Shown here in pieces: positions 33,660 through 42,368 of a stretch of 64,000 nt of DNA. How positions within the stretch are numbered: position 1 is the first letter of the stretch; each line of letters starts with the position of its first letter. The stretch lies in NCBI RefSeq assembly GCF_026168515.1, contig NZ_CP093443.1, forward strand, positions 3,658,001 to 3,722,000, read 5' to 3'. Source of the DNA: Brevibacterium spongiae. GTDB taxonomy: Bacteria > Actinomycetota > Actinomycetes > Actinomycetales > Brevibacteriaceae. The translations under genes and the position numbers were made by a program. The notes beneath the pieces were generated by a model, which had not been told where the DNA came from, searched no databases, and worked only from the letters and a program-made list of their open reading frames with translations.

Positions 33660-34019
33660 ATGCTGACTATTGCTTCACGCCTCGACGTCATGAACCGGCT
33701 CGGCCGGGCTATGGCGGATCCGACGCGCTCCAAGATTCTGATGACGCTGCTCGACGCTCCGAGTTACCCGGCTGTGCTCTCTCGAGAGTTGGAATTGACG
33801 CGTTCGAACGTGTCGAACCATCTGACCTGCCTGCGCGATTGCGGGATCGTGGTCGCTGAGCCGGAGGGCCGACAGACGCGATACGAGATCGCCGATCCGC
33901 ACCTCGCTGCTGCGCTCGTCGCGCTGGTGGACGTGACGCTGGCCGTGGATGAGCACGCGCCGTGCGTGGATTCGGCGTGCATAGTGCCGGGGTGCTGCGG
34001 AGCGGGGGCCGACGCGTGA
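33660..34019 (+). CDS. cmtR: CmtR-like Cd(II)/Pb(II)-sensing ArsR/SmtB repressor
   Basis: 119 residues with an ArsR-type winged helix (ELELTRSNVSNHLTCLRDCG). Cys57, Cys61 and Cys102 fall exactly where Mycobacterium tuberculosis CmtR binds Cd/Pb (Cys57 and Cys61 in the recognition helix, Cys102 in the C-terminal DEHAPC). Additional Cys occur in the tail (CIVPGCC). It should repress the operon and release DNA on metal binding. Its stop overlaps the downstream ATPase start (GTGA). Confidence 0.92.
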   Translation: MLTIASRLDVMNRLGRAMADPTRSKILMTLLDAPSYPAVLSRELELTRSNVSNHLTCLRDCGIVVAEPEGRQTRYEIADPHLAAALVALVDVTLAVDEHAPCVDSACIVPGCCGAGADA

Positions 34020-35932
34020 GCGCGGCGTGCGGCTGCGAGCACGAGCCTGCTGCCACGGCGGGAGAGGAAATCGAAGAAGTAGAGAGGCCCTGGTGGAAGG
34101 ATCGCGGAATCATGGTGCCGGTGTTCTCCGGCGTTGCGTTCCTGACCGGGCTGATCTTCGATTGGTCCGCCCTCGAGATCCTGGGGCTTGTGCTGTTCTG
34201 GATCGGTCTGTTGCTGGGCGCGTCGACGTTCACTCCGGGAGCGATCCGGAAGCTTTTCAAGGGCAAGCTCGGTATCGGGCTGTTGATGTCGATCAGTGCG
34301 ATCGGCGCTGTCATCCTCGGGTATGTCGAGGAGGCTGCGGCTCTGGCGTTCCTGTATTCGATCGCTGAGGCGCTGGAGGATAAGGCGATGGACCGCGCCC
34401 GGGGCGGGTTGCGGGCGTTGCTGAAGCTCGTGCCGGAGACGGCGATCGTGTTGCGCGACGGCGTCTCCGTCGAGGTCCCCGCGAAGGAGCTGGTTGCCGG
34501 GCAAATCTTGCTCGTCCGCCCAGGCGAGCGGATCGCGACCGATGGGATCGTCCGCTCGGGGCGCTCCAGCCTGGATACGTCGGCGATCACTGGGGAGTCG
34601 ATTCCGGTCGAGGTCGATCCGGGTGATGAGGTGTCGGCGGGCGCGATCAACAGCTCGGGCGCGCTGGAGGTCGAGACGACTGCGGCGGGCACCGATAACT
34701 CGCTGACCACGATCGTCGAGCTGGTGGAGCAGGCACAGACGGAGAAGGGCGAGCGTGCTCGTCTCGCGGACAGGATCGCCCGTCCACTGGTGCCCGGCGT
34801 TCTGATCCTCGCTGCGGTGGTCGCGATCCTTGGGTCGCTGTTGAGTGACCCGGATGTGTGGATCACGCGTGCGCTCGTCGTGCTGGTCGCCGCCTCTCCA
34901 TGTGCGTTGGCGATCTCGGTGCCGTTGACGGTCGTCGCCGCGATCGGTGCGGCGAGCAAGTTCGGCGTGATCATCAAGTCCGGTGCCGTCTTCGAGCGCT
35001 TCGGCACGATCCGGCACGTCGCCGTCGACAAGACCGGCACCCTGACCCGCAACGAGCCCGCGGTCACCGCCGTCCTGACCGTGGACGGCGTTGCTGAGAC
35101 GCAGGCGCTGGCCTGGGCGGCGGCGCTGGAGCAGCACAGCACGCATCCCCTCGCGGCAGCGATCACGGCATCTGCACCCGGTGTGCCCGCAGCTGCGAAC
35201 GTGACCGAGCAGACCGGATACGGCGTCGAAGGCATTGTCGACGGCGCTCGTATCACCGTCGGCAGCCCCCGCTGGCTCGACGCCGGCGAGCTCGGTGGCC
35301 AGGTCTCAACCCTGGAAGAGCAAGGCATGACCGTCGTGATCGTCCACCGCGACGGCTTCCCGGCCGCGGCGGTTGGTGTCCGTGATGAGCTGCGCCCTGA
35401 AGTCTCCGAGGTCGTCGGCACGCTCGCGGATCAGGGCATTGGGATGACGATGCTCACCGGAGACAACGCCCGGACCGCTGGTGCGCTGGCTGGCCAGGCG
35501 GGCATCAATGACGTGCGCGCGGAGCTGCGTCCCGAGGACAAGTCTGCTGCGATCGGTGATCTGTCGAAGGTGGGGTCAGTCGCGATGATCGGAGACGGCA
35601 TCAACGACGCCCCGGCTCTCGCGGCCGCGGATATTGGCATCGCGATGGGAGCTACCGGCTCCGACGCAGCGATCGAGTCCGCCGACGTCGCCTTCACCGG
35701 CCACGACCTCCGCCTGATCCCGCGTGCGTTCGATCACGCCCGCCGTGGTCGGCGGATCATTAATCAGAACATCATTCTGTCGCTGCTGATTATCGCCGTA
35801 CTGCTCCCTCTGGCCCTGTTTGGGGTCCTGGGGCTCGCCACTGTCGTCCTGGTCCATGAGGTCGCGGAGGTCGTCGTGATCCTCAACGGTCTGCGTGCTG
35901 CCCGCACCCGCAGATCACGATTGGAGAGCTGA
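34016..35932 (+). CDS. cadA: Heavy-metal P1B-type ATPase (CtpG/CadA-like)
   Basis: 638 residues from GTG at 34016. Motifs are the A-domain ITGESIPV, the transmembrane metal site AASPCALAI (SPC rather than CPC), the phosphorylation site AVDKTGTLTRNEP, and the hinge GDGINDAPALAAADIGIAMG. The N-terminus lacks a full HMA domain but has CGCEHEP, possible metal ligands. The adjoining cmtR matches the M. tuberculosis cmtR-ctpG arrangement, so cadmium or related-metal efflux is inferred. It overlaps cmtR by 4 nt and cadD by 1 nt. Confidence 0.92.
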   Translation: MSAACGCEHEPAATAGEEIEEVERPWWKDRGIMVPVFSGVAFLTGLIFDWSALEILGLVLFWIGLLLGASTFTPGAIRKLFKGKLGIGLLMSISAIGAVILGYVEEAAALAFLYSIAEALEDKAMDRARGGLRALLKLVPETAIVLRDGVSVEVPAKELVAGQILLVRPGERIATDGIVRSGRSSLDTSAITGESIPVEVDPGDEVSAGAINSSGALEVETTAAGTDNSLTTIVELVEQAQTEKGERARLADRIARPLVPGVLILAAVVAILGSLLSDPDVWITRALVVLVAASPCALAISVPLTVVAAIGAASKFGVIIKSGAVFERFGTIRHVAVDKTGTLTRNEPAVTAVLTVDGVAETQALAWAAALEQHSTHPLAAAITASAPGVPAAANVTEQTGYGVEGIVDGARITVGSPRWLDAGELGGQVSTLEEQGMTVVIVHRDGFPAAAVGVRDELRPEVSEVVGTLADQGIGMTMLTGDNARTAGALAGQAGINDVRAELRPEDKSAAIGDLSKVGSVAMIGDGINDAPALAAADIGIAMGATGSDAAIESADVAFTGHDLRLIPRAFDHARRGRRIINQNIILSLLIIAVLLPLALFGVLGLATVVLVHEVAEVVVILNGLRAARTRRSRLES

Positions 35933-36531
35933 TGCTCACGACCATCGGATCAGCGATCGGACTGTTCGCTGCGACCAACATCGACGACATCGTCGTGCTC
36001 ACAGTGCTGTTCCTCGCCTCTCGCCGAGGCCAGCTTCGTCCATGGCAGATCGTCGTGGGCCAGTACCTCGGGTTCATCACCCTCGTCGTGATCAGCGTGG
36101 TCGCTGCGCTCGGTCTCACGATCATCCCGGATGAGTGGGTGGGATTCCTCGGCTTGATCCCGCTCGGCATCGGTATCTGGGCCCTCGTGCGCGGCTTGCG
36201 CCGCAACGGCGATGACGATGACAAGATCGCCGCGGTCGGGCTGTGGGGCGTCGCCGGGATCACGATCGCCAACGGGGCCGACAATATCTCGCTCTACACG
36301 CCCATTTTCCGCACCAGCTCGCCCGGCGACGTCACGATCATGATCGTCGTATTCCTGATACTCGTCGCCGTGTGGTGCGCGGCCGGACGCCTAATCGGAA
36401 CTCACAAGGCCGTCACCGAAACGCTCGAACGCGTCGAGCACTGGCTCGTCCCGGTCGTGTTCATCGGACTGGGCCTGTTCATCCTGGTCGAGTCCGGCGT
36501 CATCATCCGCCTCATCGAGGCCCTCGCATGA
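35932..36531 (+). CDS. cadD: CadD-family cadmium resistance transporter (copy 1)
   Basis: 199 residues with five to six helices. The opening SAIGLFAATNIDDIVVLTVLFLASRRG is the CadD signature, and IANGADNISLYTPIF provides the second acidic motif. The cytoplasmic loop is acidic (RNGDDDDK). CadD proteins confer cadmium resistance in staphylococci and actinobacteria. It is coupled to the ATPase by a TGATG overlap and to lspA by ATGA. A second CadD lies at 39132-39725. Confidence 0.9.
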   Translation: MLTTIGSAIGLFAATNIDDIVVLTVLFLASRRGQLRPWQIVVGQYLGFITLVVISVVAALGLTIIPDEWVGFLGLIPLGIGIWALVRGLRRNGDDDDKIAAVGLWGVAGITIANGADNISLYTPIFRTSSPGDVTIMIVVFLILVAVWCAAGRLIGTHKAVTETLERVEHWLVPVVFIGLGLFILVESGVIIRLIEALA

Positions 36532-37052
36532 CCCCGGACGCGACCTCCGACATTGAGCCGGCGTCGGTAGAGCCGCCGCAGAGGGGGCGCTGGCGGCTCA
36601 CCGCAGCGTCGCTCCTGCTGGCCCTGGTCGTCGTCCTAATCGATCAGGGAACGAAAGCGTGGGCCCAGGCCACGCTCATCGAGGGTGAGCGAATCCCGCT
36701 GGTCGGTGACCTGCTGGGCTTGCAGCTCGCCTACAATCCCGGCGCGGCGTTCTCCTTCGGCGAGGGGTTCACCTGGGTGTTTGCTCTGGTGGCCGTGGCC
36801 GTCGCCATTGCCGCGCTTGTCTTCGCGTTTCGTGTCCGACGGCCCGGGTGGGCGGTGGGGATCGGTGCGCTCGGCGGGGCCGCCGCCTCGCACGCCGGAG
36901 ACAGACTCTTCCGCCAACCAGGATTCGCGCAGGGGCACGTCGTGGACTTCCTCGCCTACGGCAACTGGTTCATCGGCAACATCGCTGACATCGTGATCGT
37001 CATAGTAGCGGTTGCAGGAACGCTCTTCATGATCCGCGACGACCAGAATTGA
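36528..37052 (+). CDS. lspA: Lipoprotein signal peptidase (signal peptidase II)
   Basis: 174 residues with four helices. The family motifs are VVLIDQGTKAWAQ (helix 1), LAYNPGAAFSFGEG, and the two catalytic Asp in AGDRLFRQ and FIGNIADIVIV. The usual GGxxGNxxDR is altered to GGAAASHAGDR. LspA cleaves lipoprotein signal peptides at the membrane. A transposon-borne extra copy inside a cadmium operon is notable; lspA in mobile metal operons has been seen in other bacteria. It overlaps cadD by 4 nt. Confidence 0.9.
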   Translation: MTPDATSDIEPASVEPPQRGRWRLTAASLLLALVVVLIDQGTKAWAQATLIEGERIPLVGDLLGLQLAYNPGAAFSFGEGFTWVFALVAVAVAIAALVFAFRVRRPGWAVGIGALGGAAASHAGDRLFRQPGFAQGHVVDFLAYGNWFIGNIADIVIVIVAVAGTLFMIRDDQN

Positions 37053-37060
37053 AATGATGA

Positions 37061-37165
37061 CCAATCGAGATCAGGCTGCAGTATCTCGACGGCCGCTCGT
37101 ACTGGGAGGTGCTCGACCGCAGGATCGCCGAAGCACTGTACGTGCGCACCAACGCGAGCAACTGA
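37061..37165 (+). pseudogene. C-terminal gene fragment of unknown origin
   Basis: A 34-codon in-frame tail (PIEIRLQYLDGRSYWEVLD followed by RRIAEALYVRTNASN and a stop) follows lspA without a start codon. Codon use and amphipathic composition suggest the end of a former protein gene rather than random sequence. The family could not be recognised. It indicates a deletion or insertion scar after lspA. Confidence 0.4.
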
Positions 37166-37514
37166 GCATCGAGAGTTCCGGCAGGCGGATCAGCATTTAC
37201 AGTGAAGTCAGCCGCGGTCGAATTTACAATCACAATCGTGAGAACGATGCCCTAAGCCTGGATCCAGCCAAGACTGGGCGACCAGTAGTGACTGGATATG
37301 TCTTTTGGGTTCTGGATAGCATCATGATGCCTTCCGTTCTCCATCGCTGTTCTCAATATTGTGGCTTCCAGACTGGTGCATGAGATTGCAAGGGCGGTTG
37401 TCATTGTCATTGAGCGCAGATCCGTTTACACGAACCGCAGTTTTTCCACCCATCCGATGTGAGTGATGCCAGCATGATGCCATCCTCGAAGACCTACGTG
37501 AAAGTGAGCGACCG
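37166..37514. other. Intergenic region, lower GC, no gene recognised
   Basis: This 349-nt stretch has many short interrupted frames and is visibly more AT-rich than its surroundings. It contains the small palindrome GCATCATGATGC near 37318 and probably the promoter of dsbA-vkor at its right end. No RNA gene or complete mobile element is evident. Confidence 0.4.
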
Positions 37515-38165
37515 TTGAGCCGCAGCGTGAAAATCTCCCTAGCAATGATCGGCGTCGCCGCCCTCGTCCTCGCCGGTCTGCTGGTGTTCAATGACGACAG
37601 CAACGAACCAGAACCGGAAACTGCTCCCACCAGTGCAGACACCGCCGACTTACTGGTCCGCGATGACAGCCCCCGCTTGTCTAAGGGTGGCGAAGCAGTG
37701 TTCGTGGAGTTCCTTGATTTCGAGTGCGAAGGCTGCCTGTCTCTTTACCCGGTCATCGAGGACCTGCGAAAGGAATACGGGGACCGTGTCACATTCGTCG
37801 TGCGACATATGCCCTTACATAACAACTCCGTCAACGCAGCCCTGGCCGCCGAGGCGGCTGCTGAACAGGGCGAGTTCGAGGCGATGTATCAACGTTTGTT
37901 CGAAACGGTAGACGAATGGGGCCACCAGGAGACATCACAACGCGAGAAGTTCTCTGGTTACGCTAAGGAACTCGGCCTGGACATGGACCAGTTCACCGCA
38001 TCCTATGATGATCCGGCCACTCTCGAGCGCGTTGAGCAGAGCCAGAAGGACGGGCAGGCCCTCGGTGTCACCGGCACGCCAACGTTCTTCCTCGACGGCG
38101 AGAAGCTCCAACCCGAAAGCGTCACTGACCTGGAGGAAGCCTTCGATGCTGCCCTCCAAGACTGA
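37515..38165 (+). CDS. DsbA-family thiol-disulfide oxidoreductase, membrane anchored
   Basis: 216 residues. An N-terminal signal anchor (SLAMIGVAALVLAGLLVF) precedes a DsbA-type domain with VEFLDFECEGCLSLYP (CEGC active site), a helical insert, and LGVTGTPTFFLDGEKL (cis-Pro). The TTG at 37515 or GTG at 37527 could be the start. It should introduce disulfides into exported proteins. It overlaps the VKOR gene by 20 nt, and VKOR would reoxidise it. Confidence 0.88.
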   Translation: MSRSVKISLAMIGVAALVLAGLLVFNDDSNEPEPETAPTSADTADLLVRDDSPRLSKGGEAVFVEFLDFECEGCLSLYPVIEDLRKEYGDRVTFVVRHMPLHNNSVNAALAAEAAAEQGEFEAMYQRLFETVDEWGHQETSQREKFSGYAKELGLDMDQFTASYDDPATLERVEQSQKDGQALGVTGTPTFFLDGEKLQPESVTDLEEAFDAALQD

Positions 38166-38772
38166 GACCGGCAACGAGACGGAGACACAAGAAGCCCCGG
38201 TCACCTCGCCCCATGGCCTGGCAGCGTTGTTCGTCGTAGGCGGGCTCATCGGGTTGATAGCGGCTGTGGTGTTGCTGGTGGAGAAAATGACACTGGCAGC
38301 CAATCCGGACTATATCCCCAGCTGCAACGTCAACCCAGTTCTCTCCTGTGGCTCGGTAATGGCGACTCCGCAAGCCGCGGCATTTGGTGTTCCGAACCCG
38401 ATCATCGGCGTCGCAGGCTTCGCCATCGTCGCGGCTATCGGCGTAGGTCTTCTCGCTGGAGGGCGATACACAGCCTGGTACTGGGCCACCATTCAGATCG
38501 GTGTAACGTTCGCGGTCATATTCGTGCACTGGTTGATCTATCAGAGCCTCTACGTCATCGGGGCTCTATGTCCTTACTGCATGGCAGTGTGGGCAGTGAC
38601 GATCCCCATCTTTTGGTACGCCTCTACCCGAAACCTCAGATCACTGAGCAAGGAAACGAAATGGATCACTGCGCTCAACGAATACCGGGGAGCGATCCTG
38701 ACCGGCTGGTACCTCCTCATCATCGTTTTGATCGCCAACCGCTTCTGGGACTACTGGTCCACTCTCGTGTGA
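38146..38772 (+). CDS. Vitamin K epoxide reductase (VKOR) family protein
   Basis: 208 residues with about five helices. The loop Cys pair is in IPSCNVNPVLSCGSVM and the active-site CPYC is in IGALCPYCMAVW. VKOR takes electrons from a DsbA-like partner and passes them to quinone. The ATG at 38146 follows GGAGG within the end of the DsbA gene, so the pair is translationally coupled. This is the actinobacterial alternative to DsbB. Confidence 0.92.
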   Translation: MLPSKTETGNETETQEAPVTSPHGLAALFVVGGLIGLIAAVVLLVEKMTLAANPDYIPSCNVNPVLSCGSVMATPQAAAFGVPNPIIGVAGFAIVAAIGVGLLAGGRYTAWYWATIQIGVTFAVIFVHWLIYQSLYVIGALCPYCMAVWAVTIPIFWYASTRNLRSLSKETKWITALNEYRGAILTGWYLLIIVLIANRFWDYWSTLV

Positions 38773-38929
38773 TCCTCAACGCGATGAGTCGTCACCGCTC
38801 TAGGTAGTCTCGACGACCACGATATGGACCGGAAGAGACTCGCCTATTAATCCTTCTCGACTTGAGCCGCCATCTCAGTCTGTAAAACAACCGCCATTCA
38901 TCGCTGAAGCTCACAACTCTACGCCTCAT

Positions 38930-39021
38930 GTCCCGAAAATGGGACCGCAGACGGGAATTCGGCACAGGTCAATCGGGACACACATTTCGGCACAGGGACG
39001 GGCGGCGCGATCCGCCCGTCC
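38930..39021. repeat. Cluster of repeats next to an internal transposon end
   Basis: GTCCC/GGGAC form an inverted repeat (38930-38945). TTCGGCACAGG occurs twice, 28 bp apart (38958 and 38986). GGACGGGCGG and CCGCCCGTCC form a perfect 10-bp hairpin (38996-39021) directly against the internal end at 39022. This looks like the terminal repeat region of another, otherwise lost, insertion element. The rest of 38773-39131 holds no gene. Confidence 0.5.
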
Positions 39022-39131
39022 TGTGAGTCGCAGCGGTAAGTGGCGTGGTTCTCGCGTCGGTAATTGTCGGCTACGTCGTTTGCGCTTTAGTGGCGAACCA
39101 GTTACATCCGTGTGAGCGGGTGACGGGGCCC

Positions 39132-39725
39132 TCAGAGTCCGAATGCTCCGCCGCTGATCAGGATGAAGATACCGAGGCCGATGAGGACAATGGGGAACAG
39201 GATGTGTTCCCAGCGTTCAAGGACTTCGGCGATCGGTGGGCGGGTAGCGACGAACTTGGCCAGCATTACCAGCACCGCGACCAGCGCGAGGAACACGATG
39301 CAGTAGGCCACCACCCCGGCCGGGCCCACGTTGAGGAAGACCGGGACGTAGACGCCGATGTTGTCTCCGCCGTTGGCGAACGTGACCCCGGCCACAGTCC
39401 AGACTGCGACGTTCTTGCCTTCGATCTCGGCGTCATCGTCATCGCCTCCGCACCAGGCCTGCCAGGCAGCCCACAGCCCCAGCCCCAGGGGGATGAGGCC
39501 GAAGTACGGGATGACCGCTGGAGGCAGGAATACTCCGGCCCCCAAGGAGACGAGCACGGCCGCACCCAGGATGCCCACGAACCCCAGGTACTGGCCGGCA
39601 AGAATTCGTGCGGTGGTTCCGCGCTGCCCGGCGCCGCGGGCGAAGAACAGGGAGAGCACGATGATGTCGTCAATATTCGTGGCGATGAACAGGCCGATCG
39701 CCTGTAGGGCCGAGGTCAGGATCAC
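39132..39725 (-). CDS. cadD: CadD-family cadmium resistance transporter (copy 2)
   Basis: 197 residues. It opens with ALQAIGLFIATNIDDIIVLSLFFARG and includes FANGGDNIGVYVPVF, the same acidic motifs as copy 1, but overall sequence is clearly diverged, so this is not a recent duplicate. The GTG at 39725 overlaps the stop of the upstream cmtR (GTGA). The pair cmtR-cadD forms a two-gene metal-responsive unit inside the nested transposon. Confidence 0.9.
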   Translation of the reverse strand: MILTSALQAIGLFIATNIDDIIVLSLFFARGAGQRGTTARILAGQYLGFVGILGAAVLVSLGAGVFLPPAVIPYFGLIPLGLGLWAAWQAWCGGDDDDAEIEGKNVAVWTVAGVTFANGGDNIGVYVPVFLNVGPAGVVAYCIVFLALVAVLVMLAKFVATRPPIAEVLERWEHILFPIVLIGLGIFILISGGAFGL

Positions 39726-40081
39726 GTGCCCACCTTTGCTATACCGCATCCGGGAACCGAGCAGGCGGGATCAATGCACGGGGCGTTCTCGTCCACCGCG
39801 AGAGTGACGTCGACCAGTGCGGTGAGCGCCCGCGCCAGGTGCGGATCGGCGATCTTATAGCGCGTCTTGCGCCCCTCGGGCTCGGCGACCACGATGCCGC
39901 AGTCGCGCAAGCATGCCAAATGGTTGGATACGTTCGAGCGGGTCAGCTCCAGATCGCTGGCTAATTCTGCCGGGTAGGCCGGTCGATCTAGCAGCGTCAG
40001 GATAAGTCGTGACCTGGTTGGGTCGGCCATCGCCCGGCCCAACCGGTTCATCACGTCTAAGCGAGAAGTAATAGTCAGCAC
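39722..40081 (-). CDS. cmtR: CmtR-like ArsR/SmtB metal sensor (copy 2)
   Basis: 119 residues, closely similar to copy 1. The recognition helix is ELTRSNVSNHLACLRDCG. Cys57, Cys61 and Cys102 are conserved. It starts with GTG at 40081, 7 nt after TATAGT, so it too is probably leaderless. The preceding CACTGTATAGTT matches the first operon's promoter, so each protein could bind both sites. Confidence 0.9.
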   Translation of the reverse strand: MLTITSRLDVMNRLGRAMADPTRSRLILTLLDRPAYPAELASDLELTRSNVSNHLACLRDCGIVVAEPEGRKTRYKIADPHLARALTALVDVTLAVDENAPCIDPACSVPGCGIAKVGT

Positions 40082-40279
40082 TTAGTGAACTATACAGTGG
40101 TGGCTGAACCACCGTCAATCCTTGCCCACTTTCCGGTCGTCCCAGTTCCTTGGTAGTGGGACACCGAAGACGAGCAACCTCATCGATCGGGCCAGAACCT
40201 GATTTTCCATCCCATAAGTAAGGCCCAGAACAACGTCCCATACATTCCGTACAGACACGAAGATTGGTACGCTGGGCGC
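40082..40279. promoter_or_regulatory. Divergent region: cmtR promoter and probable resolvase res site
   Basis: This 198-nt gap contains the minus-strand cmtR promoter (ACTATACAGTG, plus strand near 40092-40105). Next to the resolvase gene it holds several short dyads, such as CGTAC/GTACG around 40249-40270. Resolvases of Tn-type elements act at a res site beside their own gene, so one is expected here. Its subsites were not resolved by eye. Confidence 0.4.
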
Positions 40280-40906
40280 ATGGAATTGGGGTACGCGCGG
40301 GTTTCGACGGTCAAACAAGACTTGGATCGACAGATCGATGCTCTGACCCAGACCGGAATCGCGGCCGAACGGATCTATGTGGACAAAAAGTCCGGGTCCA
40401 CGGTCGACCGCCCCGGGCTGCGTGCAGTCATGGAATATGCCCGCGACGGTGACGTCATCGTCGTCCACACTCTCGATCGGCTTGGGCGAACGGTGCGCGA
40501 TACTCTGAACCTGATTCATGACCTCTCCGAACGCAACATCGGTGTGCGCAACCTCGCCGACCCGATCAGAGTGGACTCGTCGAACCCGGATGATCCGATG
40601 GCGCAGCTATCGGTCGTGCTACTGGCGTTGTTCGGACAGATGGAACGCACATACACCCTGGAGCGTGCCGCCCACGCTCGAGCGGTAGCGACCGCGAAGG
40701 GCCGACGCATCGGACGGCCATCAGTGGTGGATCCGGACAAACTGGCCTACGCCGAGCACCTGCGCACGACCGGACACACTATCGCCGAGATCGTGGCCAA
40801 AACCGGGATTACCCGTACCAGCCTGTATCGGCACCTGCCACCGCGTCCTCCCGAAGCGGTGACAGTCGCGCCGGAGACTGCCGCCGATCCCGGTCCCGAG
40901 ACCTGA
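40280..40906 (+). CDS. Serine recombinase / TniR-type resolvase
   Basis: 208 residues. The catalytic domain opens MELGYARVSTVKQDLDRQ (nucleophile Ser9) and has the VVHTLDRLGRTVRDTL and ALFGQMERTYTLERAAHARA segments of small resolvase/invertases. A C-terminal HTH follows (HTIAEIVAKTGITRTSLYRHLP). It would resolve cointegrates formed by tniAB transposition. No corresponding gene survives in the left arm, where the IS3-associated deletion lies. Confidence 0.92.
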   Translation: MELGYARVSTVKQDLDRQIDALTQTGIAAERIYVDKKSGSTVDRPGLRAVMEYARDGDVIVVHTLDRLGRTVRDTLNLIHDLSERNIGVRNLADPIRVDSSNPDDPMAQLSVVLLALFGQMERTYTLERAAHARAVATAKGRRIGRPSVVDPDKLAYAEHLRTTGHTIAEIVAKTGITRTSLYRHLPPRPPEAVTVAPETAADPGPET

Positions 40907-40925
40907 TCCTGGACTGGTGATCGTC

Positions 40926-42368
40926 ATGGCGCAGAGGGCCCCAGAGGTGAGGCTCGCTGTGCTGCGCCAGCACGATGACGGTGTCCCTTGGACACGGATC
41001 GCGGCCGAATCAGGAGTGCCAGTGCGAACGTTGTCACGCTGGGCCGCGAAGTATGGTGCTTTCCCGACGTCCAATGGCCTGCAACGCCTCCGGCGAGCTG
41101 ACTACGGCACGAGGCGAATACTGCCCGAGATTGTGGAGATGATCGAAGCTCTGGCGCTTCGCCGCCCCGAGCCCACAGTCGCGTTTGTTCATCGCCGAGT
41201 CAGCGGCATAGCTGCCGATCGGGGATTGCCCGTCCCGAGCTACTCCAGCGTCCGGGGGATCATTGGTGCCATCGACCCGGGCCTGCGCACACTCGCCCAG
41301 CACGGCGATGCCGCCTACCGGGACCAGTTCGAATTGGTTTTCCGCCGCACCACATTGACCCCGAACGAACAGTGGCAAGCCGACCACACGCTCTTAGACG
41401 TTGCAGTACTCGACCAGGCTGGCGTGCCGGTTCGGCCGTGGTTGACGGTGGTGCTGGATGACTACTCCCGCGCAGTCGCCGGCTACACCCTTTTCCTGGG
41501 TGCCCCATCAGCCGAACAGGCTGCGCTGGCACTACACCAAGCGGTCAATCAGAAGACGAATCCTGCCTGGCCGGTCTGCGGCCTGCCAAGTGTGCTCTAT
41601 TCCGATCACGGCTCGGACTTCACCTCCGTCCGCCTCGAACGGGTTTGCCTGGACACGCAGATACAGCTCATCCACTCACGGATCGGCGCTCCGCAGGGGC
41701 GAGGGAAGATCGAGCGGTTCTATGGTTCCATCACCACCGAGCTCTTGCCGCACCTACCCGGGTATATCCCGCACGGAACGAACGGAGAACCTCTCACGGA
41801 CCCGGCGCTCAGTCTTGAGCAACTCGACGCGATCCTGGAAAGATTCATTGTCACCGAATACAACCAGCGCCCTCACTCCGAAACCCACCAAGCCCCCGTC
41901 CACCGCTGGGCAGCTTCCGGCTTCATCCCGCGAGCCCCAGTACGGCCGGAGGATTTGGACCTACTTCTGCTGACTGCGGCGACTACAAGGAAGGTCCAAC
42001 GCGACGGGATTCAGTTCTCCTCCACCCGGTATGTGTCCCCGGTACTGGCCGCCTACGTCGGTGAACAGGTAACTCTCCGGTTCGACCCGCGCGATGTCGG
42101 CGAGATCCGCGTCTATTTCAATGATGATTACCTTTGCCGCGCGATCGCTCCCGAGCTCGCCGCCGAGTCGGTCTCGCTACGAGAGCTGCAGGTTGCCCGG
42201 TCACAACGTCGCCGTGACCTCAAGCGACAGCTGCGCCACCGCCGCAGCCTCGCCGACGCGCTGCCGATTGACAACCGTTATGTCCCGCCTGAACCAACCG
42301 AAGCGGAACCGGTCGGCGTCGACGAAGTCCCACCACGACACGGATTGCGTCTCTATGCCACCGACTGA
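40926..42368 (+). CDS. tniA: TniA-like DDE transposase (right copy, intact)
   Basis: 480 residues. An N-terminal HTH ([23 protein letters not shown]) is followed by an integrase core with Asp153 (WQADHTLL), Asp227 (YSDHGSDF) and Glu263 (GKIERFYGS), exactly D-35-E spacing, then a Mu-type C-terminal domain. This is the catalytic transposase of Tn402/Tn5053/Tn7-like systems. An in-frame GTG at 40917 is an alternative start. Its stop lies 14 nt inside tniB. Confidence 0.9.
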   Translation: MAQRAPEVRLAVLRQHDDGVPWTRIAAESGVPVRTLSRWAAKYGAFPTSNGLQRLRRADYGTRRILPEIVEMIEALALRRPEPTVAFVHRRVSGIAADRGLPVPSYSSVRGIIGAIDPGLRTLAQHGDAAYRDQFELVFRRTTLTPNEQWQADHTLLDVAVLDQAGVPVRPWLTVVLDDYSRAVAGYTLFLGAPSAEQAALALHQAVNQKTNPAWPVCGLPSVLYSDHGSDFTSVRLERVCLDTQIQLIHSRIGAPQGRGKIERFYGSITTELLPHLPGYIPHGTNGEPLTDPALSLEQLDAILERFIVTEYNQRPHSETHQAPVHRWAASGFIPRAPVRPEDLDLLLLTAATTRKVQRDGIQFSSTRYVSPVLAAYVGEQVTLRFDPRDVGEIRVYFNDDYLCRAIAPELAAESVSLRELQVARSQRRRDLKRQLRHRRSLADALPIDNRYVPPEPTEAEPVGVDEVPPRHGLRLYATD

